The translations under genes were made by a program, and so were the position numbers. Below are positions 1 through 15,400 of a stretch of 64,000 nucleotides of DNA, in pieces (the stretch's first letter is position 1; the number at the start of each line of letters is the position of its first letter). The stretch is from Petrosia ficiformis (lineage: Eukaryota; Porifera; Demospongiae; Haplosclerida; Petrosiidae), in NCBI GenBank assembly GCA_947044365.1, contig OX345652.1, positions 3,592,374-3,656,373 of the forward strand, in the 5' to 3' direction. The notes under the pieces are model-generated. The model was not told where the DNA came from. It worked only from the letters and a program-made list of their open reading frames with translations, and searched no databases.

Positions 1-1036
1 CCTATACACCTACTATAATCCTTATACCATACTATACTATATAAATACAACATTATATTGTGATTCGTTATAATGAAGACTTGATATAATCCTAACAATA
101 CCTATACACCTACTATAATTCTTATACCATACCATACTATATAAATACAACATTATATTGTGATTCGTTATAATGAAGACTTGATATAATCCTAACAATA
201 CCTTTACACCTACTATAATTCTTATACCATACCATACTATATAAATACAACATTATATTGTGATTCGTTATAATGAAGACTTGATATAATCCTAACAATA
301 CCTATACACCTACTATAATTCTTATACTATACTATACTATATAAATACAACATTATATTGTGATTCATTATAATGAAGACTTGATATAATCCTAACAATA
401 CCTATACACCTACTATAATTCTTATACTATACTATACTATATAAATACAACATTATATTGTGATTCATTATAATGAAGACTTGATATAATCCTAACAATA
501 CCTATACACCTACTATAATCCTTATACCATACCATACTATATTATTTTGTGATTCGTTATAATGAAGACTTGATATAATCCTAACAATACCTATACACCT
601 ACTATAATCCTTATACCATACTATACTATATAAATACAACATTATATTGTGATTCGTTATAATGAAGACTTGATATAATCCTAACAATACCTATACACCT
701 ACTATAATTCTTATACCATACTATACTATATAAATACAACATTATATTGTGATTCGTTATAATGAAGACTTGATATAATCCTAACAATACCTATACACCT
801 ACTATAATCCTTATACCATACTATACTATATAAATACAACATTATATTGTGATTCATTATAATGAAGACTTGATATAATCCTAACAATACCTATACACCT
901 ACTATAATTCTTATACCATACCATACTATATTATATTGTGATTCGTTATAATGAAGACTTGATATAATCCTAACAATACCTATACACCTACTATAATCCT
1001 TATACCATACCATACTATATTATATTGTGATTTGTT
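1..1036. repeat. 100-bp tandem satellite (about 10 copies)
   Basis: A unit of 100 bp starting CCTATACACCTACTATAAT repeats at 1, 101, 201, 301, 401 and 501, then continues to about 1036. Three units (near 540, 930 and 1020) share a roughly 16-bp deletion of the ATAAATACAACATT segment. Point differences between copies are few, so the array is young. It begins at the window edge and probably extends further left. It abuts the first recognisable ENPP exon and therefore lies in an upstream ENPP intron or in its 5' flank. Confidence 0.95.
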
Positions 1037-1114
1037 ATAATGAAGAAGCTTTATTGTGTCTATGTTTATATACATATACATGTTAGTTTTGTGAGTTTAT
1101 CAATTATTTTAAAG

Positions 1115-3436
1115 ACCACAGATGATGAAGATGAAACTGATAATGATAATGGTGATAGTCCTTTCATTGCAAAGGCAAGTGAAAAACAGTTCACTGTAGT
1201 GATGAAAATGGTGTGTGTGTGTATGTCCATGTGTGGGGGTGGGGTGTGTCTGTCTACGTATTCACATTAACCATTATTATATATACATGTACATGTATTT
1301 ATTTCATACATATAGAAGAAACGAAAATGCGTATATTCTGCAAAGACTGTGGCATTCACAGTAAGCTATTCTGTGACTTGTACATATTAGTCTCTTCAAA
1401 CATGTACTTTAATTTCAATTAGGTTGTCATAGCAACTGTTCTAGTTCTACTCTCTTTCATAGCTGGTTTCTTGATTGGATATTATGTCAATAAAAAAAGT
1501 ACAAGTACATGTACAAGTAAGTAGTCAGTTTGTATAGTGAGAGAGAAGACCGGTCTTGTTGAAAATCAATGCTCAAAATTAATCATTTATTCAATTGCAT
1601 TGGTACTTCTATTCTGTGCATATGGGTGTGTATTTGAGTCTATAGCTATAACTAAAACCCCTTTTTAGTAAGGCATTGTGGCTTGGTTAACTAAACTATA
1701 AATTGCAATAACTATAACTAACTAAAACGAAAAAATAGGCAATTTTAGTTAGTTAACTAAAACTAAAACCTTTTTAGTAAGCCTAATATTTTAGTTATTT
1801 AACTATAACCAAACTAAAGGTTTGAGAAACTAGGTACACTATAACTATAACTATAAGTGTCCACTATTATCATACTAATTGCTATTTGTAGTGACACTAA
1901 TTATCATTATCTCTCTATTATGAATAGTTTCATAATATTTTCTTTGATAATTTCATTTAATATTTTTTAATAGGTCAAAAGAACTCAATTTGGTGAGAAT
2001 TTATCTACACATTTACCAACGTGTATAATATGTATGTACAGTATACTTATAATGTATTTATGTAATTTGTATACCAAGTGTTGTGATATGTAACCAATCA
2101 GATTACACAAATGAGTCACATGATGGCATGCTTAAAGTTTGATTTACAGGCATGTGTTTCATATATACATACATGCATTTGTGCGCTTGGTAAGTGATTC
2201 TAGTGGCCTGCTGGTTAAAGTGCTAGCCTGCAATCGAAAGGTTCTAGCCCCACTAGGGTCAGGCTTTTTCTCTCGCCTATGAGTTTACTCAGCTCTACCC
2301 TCAAAAATGAGAAGGTGTTTATCACCGCATCCTTCGGAGGGGATGTAAAGCCGTCGGTCCCGGGGAGCTGGTTAATATTAGCACTTGTGCTATTCTAGTT
2401 TCCTCGTTAAGCCACATTTGGTCAAAACACTTGTAAAAAAATTTAAAAAAATAATAATAGTCTCAGCAAAACGTTTTATTTGTCATGCAAATGTCTCAAT
2501 TAATATTTCTTTTTTCCTCTTTTCATGTGTTTACTGCTTCAAATATTAAAGTCTGTTCACATTGATGATGACCGCAGAATTAGGATGTGTGGCTTTATGT
2601 GTAATATAGTGTATAGTGTAATGTCAGATTATACTGTAACTTAATAATTAAGTAATGAATTGAAATTTAGCAATCAACATTATAACCCCATATGCCTAAC
2701 ACACTTCTCATACCATGTGAGACTATATAAATATAACATTATTTTGTGACTCAGAGAAATAACTCTTCTTTTCATATTTTCTATAGCTCTAATCCACCTG
2801 TTCTCATGGTATCACTAGACGGATTTCGGGTTGAATACCTTGATAGAGATCTTACTCCTAACATTATATCATTAGGTACGTAGAACATATGAAGGGTTGA
2901 TTTCTTCAAAACTCATGAAGACAATTCATGTTTATTTCCCTTTACTCAGCAAATGCTGGCGTGAGGTCTGAATATATGATTCCATCTTTTCCATCGAAAA
3001 CATTTCCAAATCATTTTTCAATCGTAACTGTAAGTTTCATTTTGTTTTGTTACTGTATATTTTTTTTCTCCCCCTCTGTCTGTCTATCTGTTTGTGTCTC
3101 CCTTCTTCTTTCTCTCTTTCTGTCTCTCACTATTTCTATCTGTGTCTCCCTCCCTTACTCTTTCCCCTACTCCCTCCCCTACTCCCTCCTTCCTTCCCTT
3201 CTTCCCTTCCTCACTCCCTCCCTCTCTCTGTCTCTCACTATGTCTGTACATGTCTCCCTTTCTCACTTACTCATAAATTCACTGATTCATTCATTGTTTA
3301 CTTGTCTTACATTCAGGGTCTATATCCAGAGTCACACGGAATCATTGACAACTTTTTTTTCGACAGAGACTTCAATGAAACATTTTCTATAAGTAATACT
3401 GATCCAAAATGGTGGCTTGGGGAACCAGTTCGTATA

Positions 3437-3477
<41 letters not shown>

Positions 3478-6400
3478 AATTTTGCTAATTATTTATTGAT
3501 CAACACCCTGCTAATAATTTCATTTTAACTTCAGGTTTGGGTTACTGCCTCAAAAGAAGGACTCAAAACAGCTGTGTATTACTGGCCTGGATCAGAAGTG
3601 CCTATTGAAGGTAAAGTGCTGACATTCATAGATGAACCAAATCAGGTGTACTGTGCACATGTTTACATTAAATGTACTATCCTGTTACACGTACATTGAA
3701 TGTACTGTACATGTACATTGAAAGTACTTTCCTGTACATGTACATTGAATGTACTACCCTGTACATGTACATTGAAAGTACTACCCTGTACATGTACATT
3801 GAAAGTACTACCCTGTACATGTACATTGAAAGTACCATCTACATGTACTACCTTGTGTATGTTCTGTGTAAATGTACAGTCTGTACATGTACATTGATTA
3901 GTACCTGTATGTACTGTGTCTTACCCTGTACATGTACATTGAGTAGTACCTGTATGTACTGTGTACATTGAATGTCTTACCCTGTACATGTACATTGAGT
4001 AGTACCTGTATGTACTGTGTACATTGAATGTCTTACCCTGTACATGTACATTGAGTAGTACCTGTATGTACTGTGTACATTGAATGTCTTACCCTGTACA
4101 TGTACATTGAGTAGCACCTGTATGTACTGTGTACATTGAATGTCTTACCCTGTACATGTACATTGAGTAGCACCTGTATGTACTGTGTACATTGAATGTC
4201 TTACCCTGTACATGTACATTGAGTAGTACCTGTATGTACTGTGTACATTGAATGTCTTACCCTGTACATGTACATTGAGTAGCACCTGTATGTACTGTGT
4301 ACATTGAATGTCTTACCCTGTACATGTACATTGAGTAGTACCTGTATGTACTGTGTACATTGAATGTCTTACCCTGTACATGTACATTGAGTAGTACCTG
4401 TATGTACTGTGTACATTGAATGTCTTACCCTGTACATGTACATTGAGTAGTACCTGTATGTACTGTGTACATTGAATGTCTTACCCTGTACATGTACAGT
4501 GTCCAATTACAACTATCCTATATATATATTATGACATCATGATACATTCAATTTACTACTCGGTATGCACTATTTATTTACATTCGAAAATGTTTACTAT
4601 GATACACACACACATGTAGTAACTGTAAGCAAATACATTTCATATTTGCTTACAGTTACATTTCGTCTGAGATTATATTTCAACATTTGGATAAAGGTTT
4701 TTCCAAAATAAATGCTTGCATTTAAATATTTGCTATTTAGCAATTATGTAGATAGAAGTAATGACATGAGGCAATGCCGAGTCAGCACTTCCTAGTAATA
4801 TTTATGATAATAGAAGATAGCAAAATAATAATAATAATTAGCAAATATTGCATAGGCATAGGAACCAGTGGAACACAGGGGGCAAATGCCCCCTCCCCCA
4901 ATATTGGCAAAGACTCTACAGATATTAATGGGCCAATCAACTCATGTCCCTTTCATTCCATGCTTATACTTATATACAAATCAGTACATAAAAGAAGATA
5001 CCTAGTGAGTTAAGTATATTGTTGTCATAGTAACTGGTATGCTACTATGTATTACAGTACCAACATAAACTTTTAATTTAATCTAGTATTTCACTTCAAA
5101 TGGTACCGCCATTCTTCATTTAATAATACCTTTTTCTGGATATCAAATTCCATTGGCTTCCTGTATGAAATAGTGGATTAACAAGCATTTAACATTAAGT
5201 GTTATATCAAAATTATTTGTTGGACAAGATTGAAGAAATAACGACGTGCATATATCATGTCCTGATTGTTAAATATTCAGTATTGGTCATTTCTCACCTT
5301 TGCCAACCAGTGTGGTCAGAAACCAGAGAGAATGGTTATTATTATCAGTTAAATTCATATTGGAAATTCTTTTATTATAGTAAGATTGGTATTAGAACTA
5401 CATGTATTTTCATCTGTTAAGTTTAGTAATTGAGTTTCATTTTCCTTCAATCAGAATATGTATAAGAAATGTTGGGACTACAGTCAGTGGCATTAGATTG
5501 GTATTAGAACTACATGTACATGTATTTGAGTTTCATTTTCCTTCAGAATTGGAAATTCCCTTTAGTCAGTTGTGATAGAATAGAAAATGTCGGAACAAGA
5601 TCCATATTGAGAATTCCTTTGTCAGGTAGTGACATTGGATTGATAGTAGAACTAGAGTTTGTTCACATTCATGATGGCCTCAAATTTACGTTGTGATAAC
5701 TTTATATGTACTATAGTGTATAGTCATAAGGTTAATACATGATTAGTTACTAAATATGAAATTTTGTAAAACAAAAATTCCCCCCTCACAATTTCGTGTA
5801 GTCTCAAGTCCAGACCTCAATTATTAGAGGGCCGGACGAGAGAGAGGGTCTGGTCAACTCCCCATACGAGTTGTGAACTCTGCATAAAATCATGCAGCCC
5901 AATTAGATTGCAGCTGAATACCCTCAACCGTGAATACAATCATAGAACCCACACAATTTGATGTATAAATGGATGAGTACAAAAGAAGTTATCAAGAGAT
6001 TTGCTCCTGATGCTGATTGTTCATTACAATTTTTCGATAGAGTCACAACTATTACTATACTTTGTTTATCAACCTAAGGAAGACAATGATAGCGCAGTTC
6101 TCTTACCATATCCTGCCTGTTGGCAATGCCACAAAAACATCTTTCCCGGACACAAATTCAATTATAACCTCCTCCTGATGAGATTTTAGAGCTATACGTA
6201 TGAAATGTACCAAGAGCAAATCTCTTGATAGCATCTTTTGTAAGTTCAGCATCCATTTGTACATAAAATTGCGTGATTTCCAGAATTGTATTCACGGTCA
6301 TGGTTATGCAAATGTTATCTTCAGCTGCAATCTAATTAGGCTGCACGATTTCATGCAGAGTCCAGAACTTGTATATGGGCAGTTGACCAGACCTCCCACC

Positions 6401-9400
6401 CACAAATAATTGAGAAGGCCTGGACTGGAGACTAAATTTCATGATTTTTGATAGAACATGTGCAATTTACATTCCAGTAGAGTAACGAATTTCCCAATGC
6501 CTAAATATTAAGTAGGAGTTTTACAACTATCTGTTTTTAATTCTTTTCACTGAAAATTCCTTTAACAAACTTCCTCACAAACATTGTAGCATTCAGAACA
6601 ATAGTAGTTTATATAGCAACATACCCGATGTAGGCATCTTATCAGATTCATGTAATAAATTTGTATTTCCTACATTTTGGAAGACAGCTACAAAAATATG
6701 ATTAAAATGTACTTTACTATACTATACTGTACTGTACTGTACTATACTGTACTATACTATACTATACTATACTATACTATACTATACTATACTATACTAT
6801 ACTGTACTATACTATACTATACTATACTGTACTATACTATACTGTACTATACTATATTTTTGGGGGCACGAACATTAATCTCACTACAGAAGGCCATAGA
6901 TACTTAGGCAGCGTCATTGGCTCAAGTAAATTTGTTGATTGTTTTGTTGAAAAGAAGGTTTCGGATTGGGTTGATCAAATTATTAAATTGAACTCTATTG
7001 CTCAGTCTCAACCTCATGCTGCTTTTTCGGCATTTACACATGGGCTCTCTAGCAAGTGGACTTATTTTCTCAGAACTATTCCTAATGTGAAAAATTACCT
7101 TCAACCTCTTGAGGACACTATACGATATCAACTTCTACCTACCTTGACTGGTCAGTGTGCTTTTAATGATGAATTAAGGACTTTGATATCTCTGCCTAGT
7201 CGTTTGGGCGGCTTAGGAATCCTAAATCCTTTGTCAACTGCTGATTCTCAGTTCAACTCTTCCTTATTTATTACTGGTCCTCTAGTTTCTTCCATCATCC
7301 TTTCCTCTAATGAGTCCATATCGACTATTTTGGCTAATATTTCTCAAAGAAAGGCTGTCGTTAGAAAGAATCGCAGATTGCAATTATCAACTTTGGCTCA
7401 AGAACTATACTCCGTATCCCCTAGCTCCTTGCAACGATGTTTAGATGTGGCTGGGGAGAAAGGTGCCTCAACATGGTTAACTGCACTCCCATTGTCAATT
7501 CATGGGTTTGCTCTAAACAAAGGTGCTTTTCGTGATGCTTTATGCTTAAGGTATGGTTGGATACCTTCTCGCCTTCCTTCCCATTGTGTTTGTGGTAATA
7601 CATTTACTGTAGATCATTGTTTTAACTGCAAATGTGGGGGATTTCCATCTATACGCCACAATGAAGTGAGAGATATAACAGCTCATCTTTTTAGTGAGGT
7701 TTGTCATGATGTCCTCATTGAACCCCAATTACAAGAACTTTCAGGTGAGGCCTTGTCTTATGGCTCAGCTAATAGACAAGATCAGGCTCGTGTTGACGTT
7801 GCTGCTAGTGGATTTTGGGGGAGTTTTCATGAAAGGGCTTATTTTGATGTGAGGATTTATAATCCATTTGCCCGTACCTATGTTAACTCGTCTTTATCCT
7901 CCTGTTATAAACGCAATGAGTCTGAAAAGAGGAGAAATTACGACCAGAGGATTAGAGAAATAGAACATGGCTCCTTCACTCCACTTGTTTTTTCCACTGC
8001 AGGCGGCATGGGACCAGCTGCTACCGTGGTGTTTAAGAGACTGGCTTCTATGATCTCGATCAGAAATAATCAGCCTTATTCTCGTGTATTGAATTGGCTC
8101 AGGTGTCGTCTTGGTTTCTCGTTAATCAGATCAGCAATTATGTGTCTTCGTGGTGCCCGGTCCTCATATCATCATCCTATAAAATCTGACTGTGCTGCTA
8201 TAGATCTTGCCCTCTCTGAGAGCAAGGTCCATAACTGATTGACTATTATATTTTATCATCATTACTTATTTATTTATCATCATTACTTATTTATTACTTA
8301 TTTATTTATCATCAGTACTTATTTATTTATCATCATTACTTATTTATTTATTATTGTATCATATGTAATTCACAACTAGCCTTTAGCTATTACTCATGTC
8401 TTATTATACTAAAAAAAAAAAAAAAAAAACTATACTGTACTGTATTATACTATACTGTACTGTACTGTACTGTACTGTACTATACTGTACTGTACTATAC
8501 TATACTGTATTGTACTGTACTATACTGTACTGTACTATACTATACTGTACTGTACTGTACTATACTGTACTGTACTGTACTGTAGTATACTGTACTATAC
8601 TGTACTACACTACATGTATACTATGTTATGTAAACTTCAGTATGAAAATTGAGTTCATTTTCAATACATTTTAGGAATATATCCAGACATCTACTTTGAA
8701 TATAATGGGTGAGTGACATGTGTTCTGTATACTGTACATGTATATTAAGTGAGTGACATGTGCTCTGTATACTGTACAAGTTGTACCCATTTATGGCTTA
8801 TGAGATACAGAATTAACCCACTAGGCCATGACTGCTCTTGACTAATAATTAACCTCACTGTGGGGTGCTGTTCTTAATTTGTTGTGTTATTCTTACAACT
8901 AATCAGACAATTTATCCAGTCTAATGCAATTTCATCTGGACAAAGAGGCAAAATGTTCAGAAAATAGCCAATTACTGGACGTTATTTGAAGCACTAATAT
9001 TGATATATGTATCACAATCTTTTTCAGTTCTACTCCTTATGATGAAAGGATTGACACTGTATTGAGCTGGTTTGATCTACCTGATCGATCAAGGTATAAA
9101 GCTATTGTATACATTAGTACATTTCATCATCTCTGTATAATAGACCACAGTTTATGGCTGCATATTTTGATGAGCCAGATCATTCGGGACATATGGGAGG
9201 ACCGAACTCAACACTGGTAATGGATATACAGTACTAATGTGTAAATATTAAAGGTCAAATACTAAAGGTCAAATGCTAAAAGTCAAATACTAAAGGTCAA
9301 ATGCTAAAAGTCAAATACTAAAGGTCAAAAACTAAAGGTCAAATACTAAAGGTCAAATGCTCACAACAACTCTAAAGGACCAACAATCTTTTTACTAACA

Positions 9401-12400
9401 CCATTTTCATTTAATTATCCTTCCCATTCTTTTCTTATGCAATCCATTGCTTCATTATTGAGTTACATTATAATCATGCATTAAACTTATGACATTAAAT
9501 TATACATGTACATGTACATATAAAGTAATCGTATTCTAATTATGAGATCATCGTGAATGTGAACAGACTTTAAATAATATACACTATCCCTTCTGAAATT
9601 TTGACTATAGCCATATGACCACATTTTAGCTATTGTGCTGTGGTGACTATTACTACCATGATAATTATACTGACATAATTATGCTGTACATCGTATTGCT
9701 AAAACATTTTATATCATGGAAGAGAAATTAGGGACAATATGGAAGTTTTACTCTAAACTTCACCGATGATGCAACTCACACCCTCTTTTCTATTAATGTT
9801 GCTATAAAAGCACTATAGTAAACATATATTACATATTTAATGGTTGTGTTATTATATCATGACATGTTAGCAAGTAAGTGACATGACGTAACAAGACATC
9901 CAATATCTACCAATACTGATATTTTAGGTTTGAGCATAGAATCTTGAGATGTCTATGCAAGTTTGGTGTTGCATGTGTTTTAAAGTATGTTCACATTCAC
10001 AGTGATTCAAAATTAGGTACTTATGTCCAACATTGCCATCAAAATCTCATGAATATCATTATGTGGTTCATTTAGGGTAGGGTAGGGTTCCCTTGTGGTT
10101 AGGGTTCAGTCAGTGTCAAAGTGATCTTAGTCTTTGATGGCAATCTTGGACATCACTCAAATTAGGTTGTGATGTCTATAATATACAGTTTTAATGTCAT
10201 AAGATATACTGTAAATCAACAACAAAGTAATGATTGTATACACACATAAAAAGGAAGAATAAGTATATGAAAATTGTATAGGAAAAAAAGATTGTTGGTC
10301 GTTCCAAAGTAAAATAAGGAATATTGTTGTGAGGTTGTGCTAAAAGTGAAGACCTTCAGTTCCTTATCAGCCTTTTCTCAACTGATAGCAAATAACCTTC
10401 TGCAGCGTGTGTAACAAAGCAGAACCTCACTTCACTCTTTCTTTGAGCGCTCATGATTTCACCTCGTGATTTTATTATTCTATCATACGATTGCTGGTAG
10501 ATCAATATTATTTTAAGTACTGATACTAATACATGCTAAGTCCATTTACTCTTTCTTTGAGCGCTCATGATTTCACCTTGTGATTTTATTATTCTATCAT
10601 ACGACTGCTGGTAGATAATACTAATACATGTTAAGTCCCGCAGTTTTGCCAATTCATTATTGATTCAATACTAACTTATATCCTCTTGTGGACAACTTTG
10701 TGTACAGTGTATGTAATATTTCAAGTTTACTTATTTATTTTTGTTTACTCACTATTGTGCACCATGCAGGTTAACGAGGCGTTAAAAAGAGTTGATACAG
10801 TGATTGAAAAGTTTATTAATGGGTTAAAAGACAGAGATATATATGATTGTGTAAATTTCATCATTGTGTCTGATCATGGTGAGCTTTATGGCATTATGTG
10901 TTTGTACATATATGTGTTTGCATACGTACACTGTATGTACATACTAGGGATGGGCGATTATGAAAATATGAGTCAACGATTATTGTTTTTGCAAGTATCA
11001 CGATTATTGCGATTATTGGCTACCTTACATATGTATGTAGATTTCATTCAACTATCAAATTGATACCTTTTATTTGTTGAGTAAACAGTGTTGAAAAACT
11101 GGTTTAGATGTGATAGTACTGAAAACCTATGTTATGGCACAATAATTGTTATTTTTGTGACCACAATATGGCAATATTTAGACGATATGATTATCACAGG
11201 AAATTTTAATCACGATTATCACGATAATCAAAATATTGCCCATCCCTAGTACATACATACAAACATATCAGTATTGTTTTAGTTTGACAATACTGACCAC
11301 TTGTAGGTATATATAGATATAGTTTATCACAATTTTAGTTATAGTTAATCAATTTTAGAGTAGTAATTTGATATAGATCTGTATTGACCAGTTTACAAAG
11401 TTACATTCCAAAATATAGAATGGAAAATCCCTATTAGTTTAGTTACAACAGAGTTATTTAATTACTCTAAAATGAGTAATTAACATCTGCTCAACAAACC
11501 ATGCTGGTTATAAACTTTATACCTACAGTACTAAACTTCATACACTGTTTTGCTGTTTTTTACTATGCTTTATTATGACATGTACTTTATATACTAGTCA
11601 ATACAGATTAAGATGAAATGAAACTAGTACTTGTAAATATTACCTAGCAGGAAAAACAAATCAACACAGAGTCGAAAAAATTACATTGAAACTCATGTAA
11701 CCAACTGAAGGTTAAAATTACCCATTACTTTTTACACTGTAAAATAACCCCAGATCAAAATTTGACCTCAGATTTGCCCATGAAGTAAACCCACGTTAAG
11801 TTTTTATCCCACCCTTGCTCATGTATATTTATCCTGGGGCCTAATCCACGATAATATTATCCCAGACTAAATGGGCTAGTGTAAATATTATTATTAACTA
11901 GCTAAAAATGCCCATTATTGGATTATAGTTATTACAATAGGTTTGTAATATAGTTTCAGTTTATTAACTAAAACAACACTAATAATATATACATGTATAT
12001 ACTATATACATTACAGTATTCACTCCCAAATATTTCTCATTTGTTTCAGTTTTTATAGTACTAAGTATTGAATATCCTATTTTACAATTTGTAGTTGCAA
12101 ATTTTTTTTAGTCTACAAATTTAACTCCGCCCATTTCAATAGTGAGCAACTTTCATGTGAGAGTAATGCATACTTTCATATGCAGACTTATACACTTATG
12201 CACCTTTAATGAAATGGATCCTGTCTTTTACTATCCAGATATTTGTTCACAATAACGGTCGGAGCAAGACACTTATCAACTGCCATTTTATTGCGATTTC
12301 GATTTTAACGTGTTTGGATTCTGCGCAAGCACAATATTAAGCAGGTACCCAGATACAAAGAAACAGATCCGGATGTTCAGTTCGCAAATAATTATCCAGA

Positions 12401-15400
12401 TAATTGGGTATTTGATAGTGTCATTATCTATCATTATTAATAGTATTATCAGTTAGTGTAATTGTATTTGCAGTAATAATGTCATTACTTGTGTCTACAG
12501 CATCAATAAAATGTATTGATGCTCATAATTACCACATGCAATATGCTGCACAAGTGGTAAAGTGATTGGTTCTTTCCGTCTGTCTGTGATCAAAACAAAT
12601 ATGGAATAAAAGCTTTCTAATAGTTTATACATCTTCTAAACATATCGAAAAGCTAGAATTTATTCGTAGAACGTCTGCATACCTTGGAGTGGCCAATGCA
12701 ATCCACTATATTCACAATACCCTCTGCTTTCTTGTTCCTTCATTTATAGTAACATGTTATTTTTAAAGATGGAGAGTCTATTTAAGATATTCTCCTGTTC
12801 TGTCAATGACTAACCTAATATTGTATAGTATCTTGTGGGGAATGTGTTCAAGGAATTGAGATTGGTATCAGTTATCTCGTATTAGGTAAATGGGATATCA
12901 ATAAAATCCCATACCGCACACTGCCATTATTAACATAACCTGCCTGATAAATCTAAATAAGTTACATTATAATCATGTATTAATCTTCAGTGAAGTGGCC
13001 AGGATATTTAGAGTGGTGGTTGGATTCTAACTTGCATTTAATGCTGTTTACCCAGTATATACTTAATACTGTCTAAATAGCCTATGCATGTATTATCTGA
13101 GAGGTGATTAATTCATCTGAGAGGTGGTTAATTCATCTGAGTGGTGGTTATTCCCGACCAGTGCTGACTAGTGTGGGCACAACACTGGATATTAAACTAT
13201 ACACTGTATTACATATAAAGTCATTACATCATAATTTTTAGATCATCATGAATGTGAACACATTTTAGTTTTGTTGATTGATTGTGTTTAGCTCCGTACA
13301 AAAACATACTTTAATTTTGTTGTTTAACAGTACAAACATAGTTAGTATATATATACATGTATGTAATTTTTAGAGGAGTTCCAATCATGCATTCATACAT
13401 GAAGAATACTTTCAGTTTACTCTTTCCAAATTAATCATACAGTACATATCAGATGCAACTTAAGAGGTAAACTCGTGTTGAACGCGTACGCAATGCTCAA
13501 TTAATTGTATGTACATGTATATAACATTTTGGAGGATGTTTATTGTTAAAATCACACGTACATGTAAGGTATCTTTAGTTTGTTTTTCCAAATTAACTTT
13601 ACTATAATTTTTCAACGCCCATTAGTCACAACCATATGTTTTCATATTCATATACATATAATACATGGATTGAGAATAAGTATGGAGAAACACGTTATAC
13701 AGAGAAAACATTATCCTTATGATTGCTTTGTGGTGTCCAACATTCATTAATCATAGCTGACTTTCTCATGCCTAGTCTATTATGATTATCTACTCTCTTT
13801 ACTTTTTAAAAGATCTTGTAGAACTTTAAGAATAAGGTAGAATACCAGTTTCTACGTAAGGTTTATTCTTGCTAGTCTGTAGAGCTCGAGCACACATTCT
13901 ATTACATGCCTCGCCCATTAATTGACTGAACCCCCCAGAATGAAGCAACTTCCTTGACTATGTATACAATGCGTAGCTGTGTATGAGACACAAACATATG
14001 AATATATATACATTAAACCCCGTGGAAAGCAATCATAGGGATAGCCCGCGAGTATCTCCATGTGGTTTACTGTTAATCTATGTTTTGGCACTCATTTTTC
14101 AAGGATTCTTTCATAACTGTGTAGTGTATTTCAGTTAGAGCAGCTATTGAAGGTCATTCACGTTCACCATGATCTTATAAAACTGTTCATAACTTTATAG
14201 TTTGAAAAGACGAACAATCTTTCTAACTGCACCATTTTCATATAATTATCCTTCCCATTCGCGCATGCCAAATTTCAATCCATTGCTCGGTTACAGTATA
14301 ATAATGTATTAGCCTTATGAAATTAAACTATACATTATAGTACATATAAAATTGTCACATCGTGATTTTGAGATCATCATGAATGTAAACAGACTTTAGT
14401 ATAATATCCTGTTAGAGATTCAGATAGGATTTGAACAGCTTCCATGACCATAAAATGCATGTACTTTGGTTACAATACCTATATACAGCATTCTCCAGCT
14501 TATCTGTAGACTCTACGGCACATGTTCTTATACATGCCACGCCCATTCATTAACCAATGTGTAACATGTATATATGACACAGATTAATCCACGTGGAAAC
14601 CAATCACAGGGATGGCTATGTCATAAAAGAGTAGACCCTTTCTCAAACCCACTGATCTGATCTATCCTTTATTATAATATTGGTTTCTCCCCTCTTGTTA
14701 CAATTTAAAGGTCCTTTCATCACTTTTGTAGTGACTGTAGTTGACCAAACCCCTCAAGAACGATATATCAGTATATGTCAATAAAATGTCACCATACAGT
14801 AACAGTAATTACCTTAGTTCTACTGTCAGTATAGTACTGTCTCACTACTGTTGTGTTCAATTGACAAGTACAACAATCACTCTACTGTTGAACTACTATA
14901 GTGTGTAATTATGTTCTAAATATATATGTAATGTTCTGAAGCAAGCGATGATCTCTGATATTTGATATTTTAATTTTTATGAAATGAAATATTCGAATAT
15001 GTAATTAGAAATTAAGAAATATAAGTGAATGTAGAAATATGTTAACAAATAAATAACAATAATTAATAGTATTATAATTAAGAATAAGTGAATAAATTTA
15101 AAAATGGATAATAATTTACTAGTATACATATTATTACAAATTCCTGGTCGTCATTTATGCTGAATATGGAGCAAGAATATAAGCTCCAATGGTTCCTGGT
15201 AGATCCTGTGATATGTTTTGTGCATATTGGCTCTCTGTTTCAGTATCGACACTAACAACATCATTGATATTAGTTTTGTTAAGGATAGTAGACAGGGTTT
15301 GTTGTAGTGTTGTCTTTATATTGGAATAAACAGACACTTGAGTGCAGAGTTTGTCGACTGTTTCAACACTTGATGATCCTGTGGTACAGCTTAGATGTGT

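Larger units (their letters stand above)
1517..2786. other. ENPP introns with low-complexity ACTAAAAC tract
   Basis: Two introns, split by the 19-nt exon at 1974-1992. Between 1640 and 1860 there is a run of TAACTAAAACTAAAAC-like words on both strands. The rest holds the SINE and the MITE fragment listed separately. I see no other coding potential. Confidence 0.6.

Noticed and set aside
2928..3499. Two overlapping ~150-codon ORFs
   Set aside because: They contain the ENPP exons 2950-3029 and 3317-3427, joined by a polypyrimidine intron read in frame.
10686..11063. 125-codon ORF
   Set aside because: It contains the real ENPP exon 10770-10878, but the rest is intron read-through into the hAT MITE.
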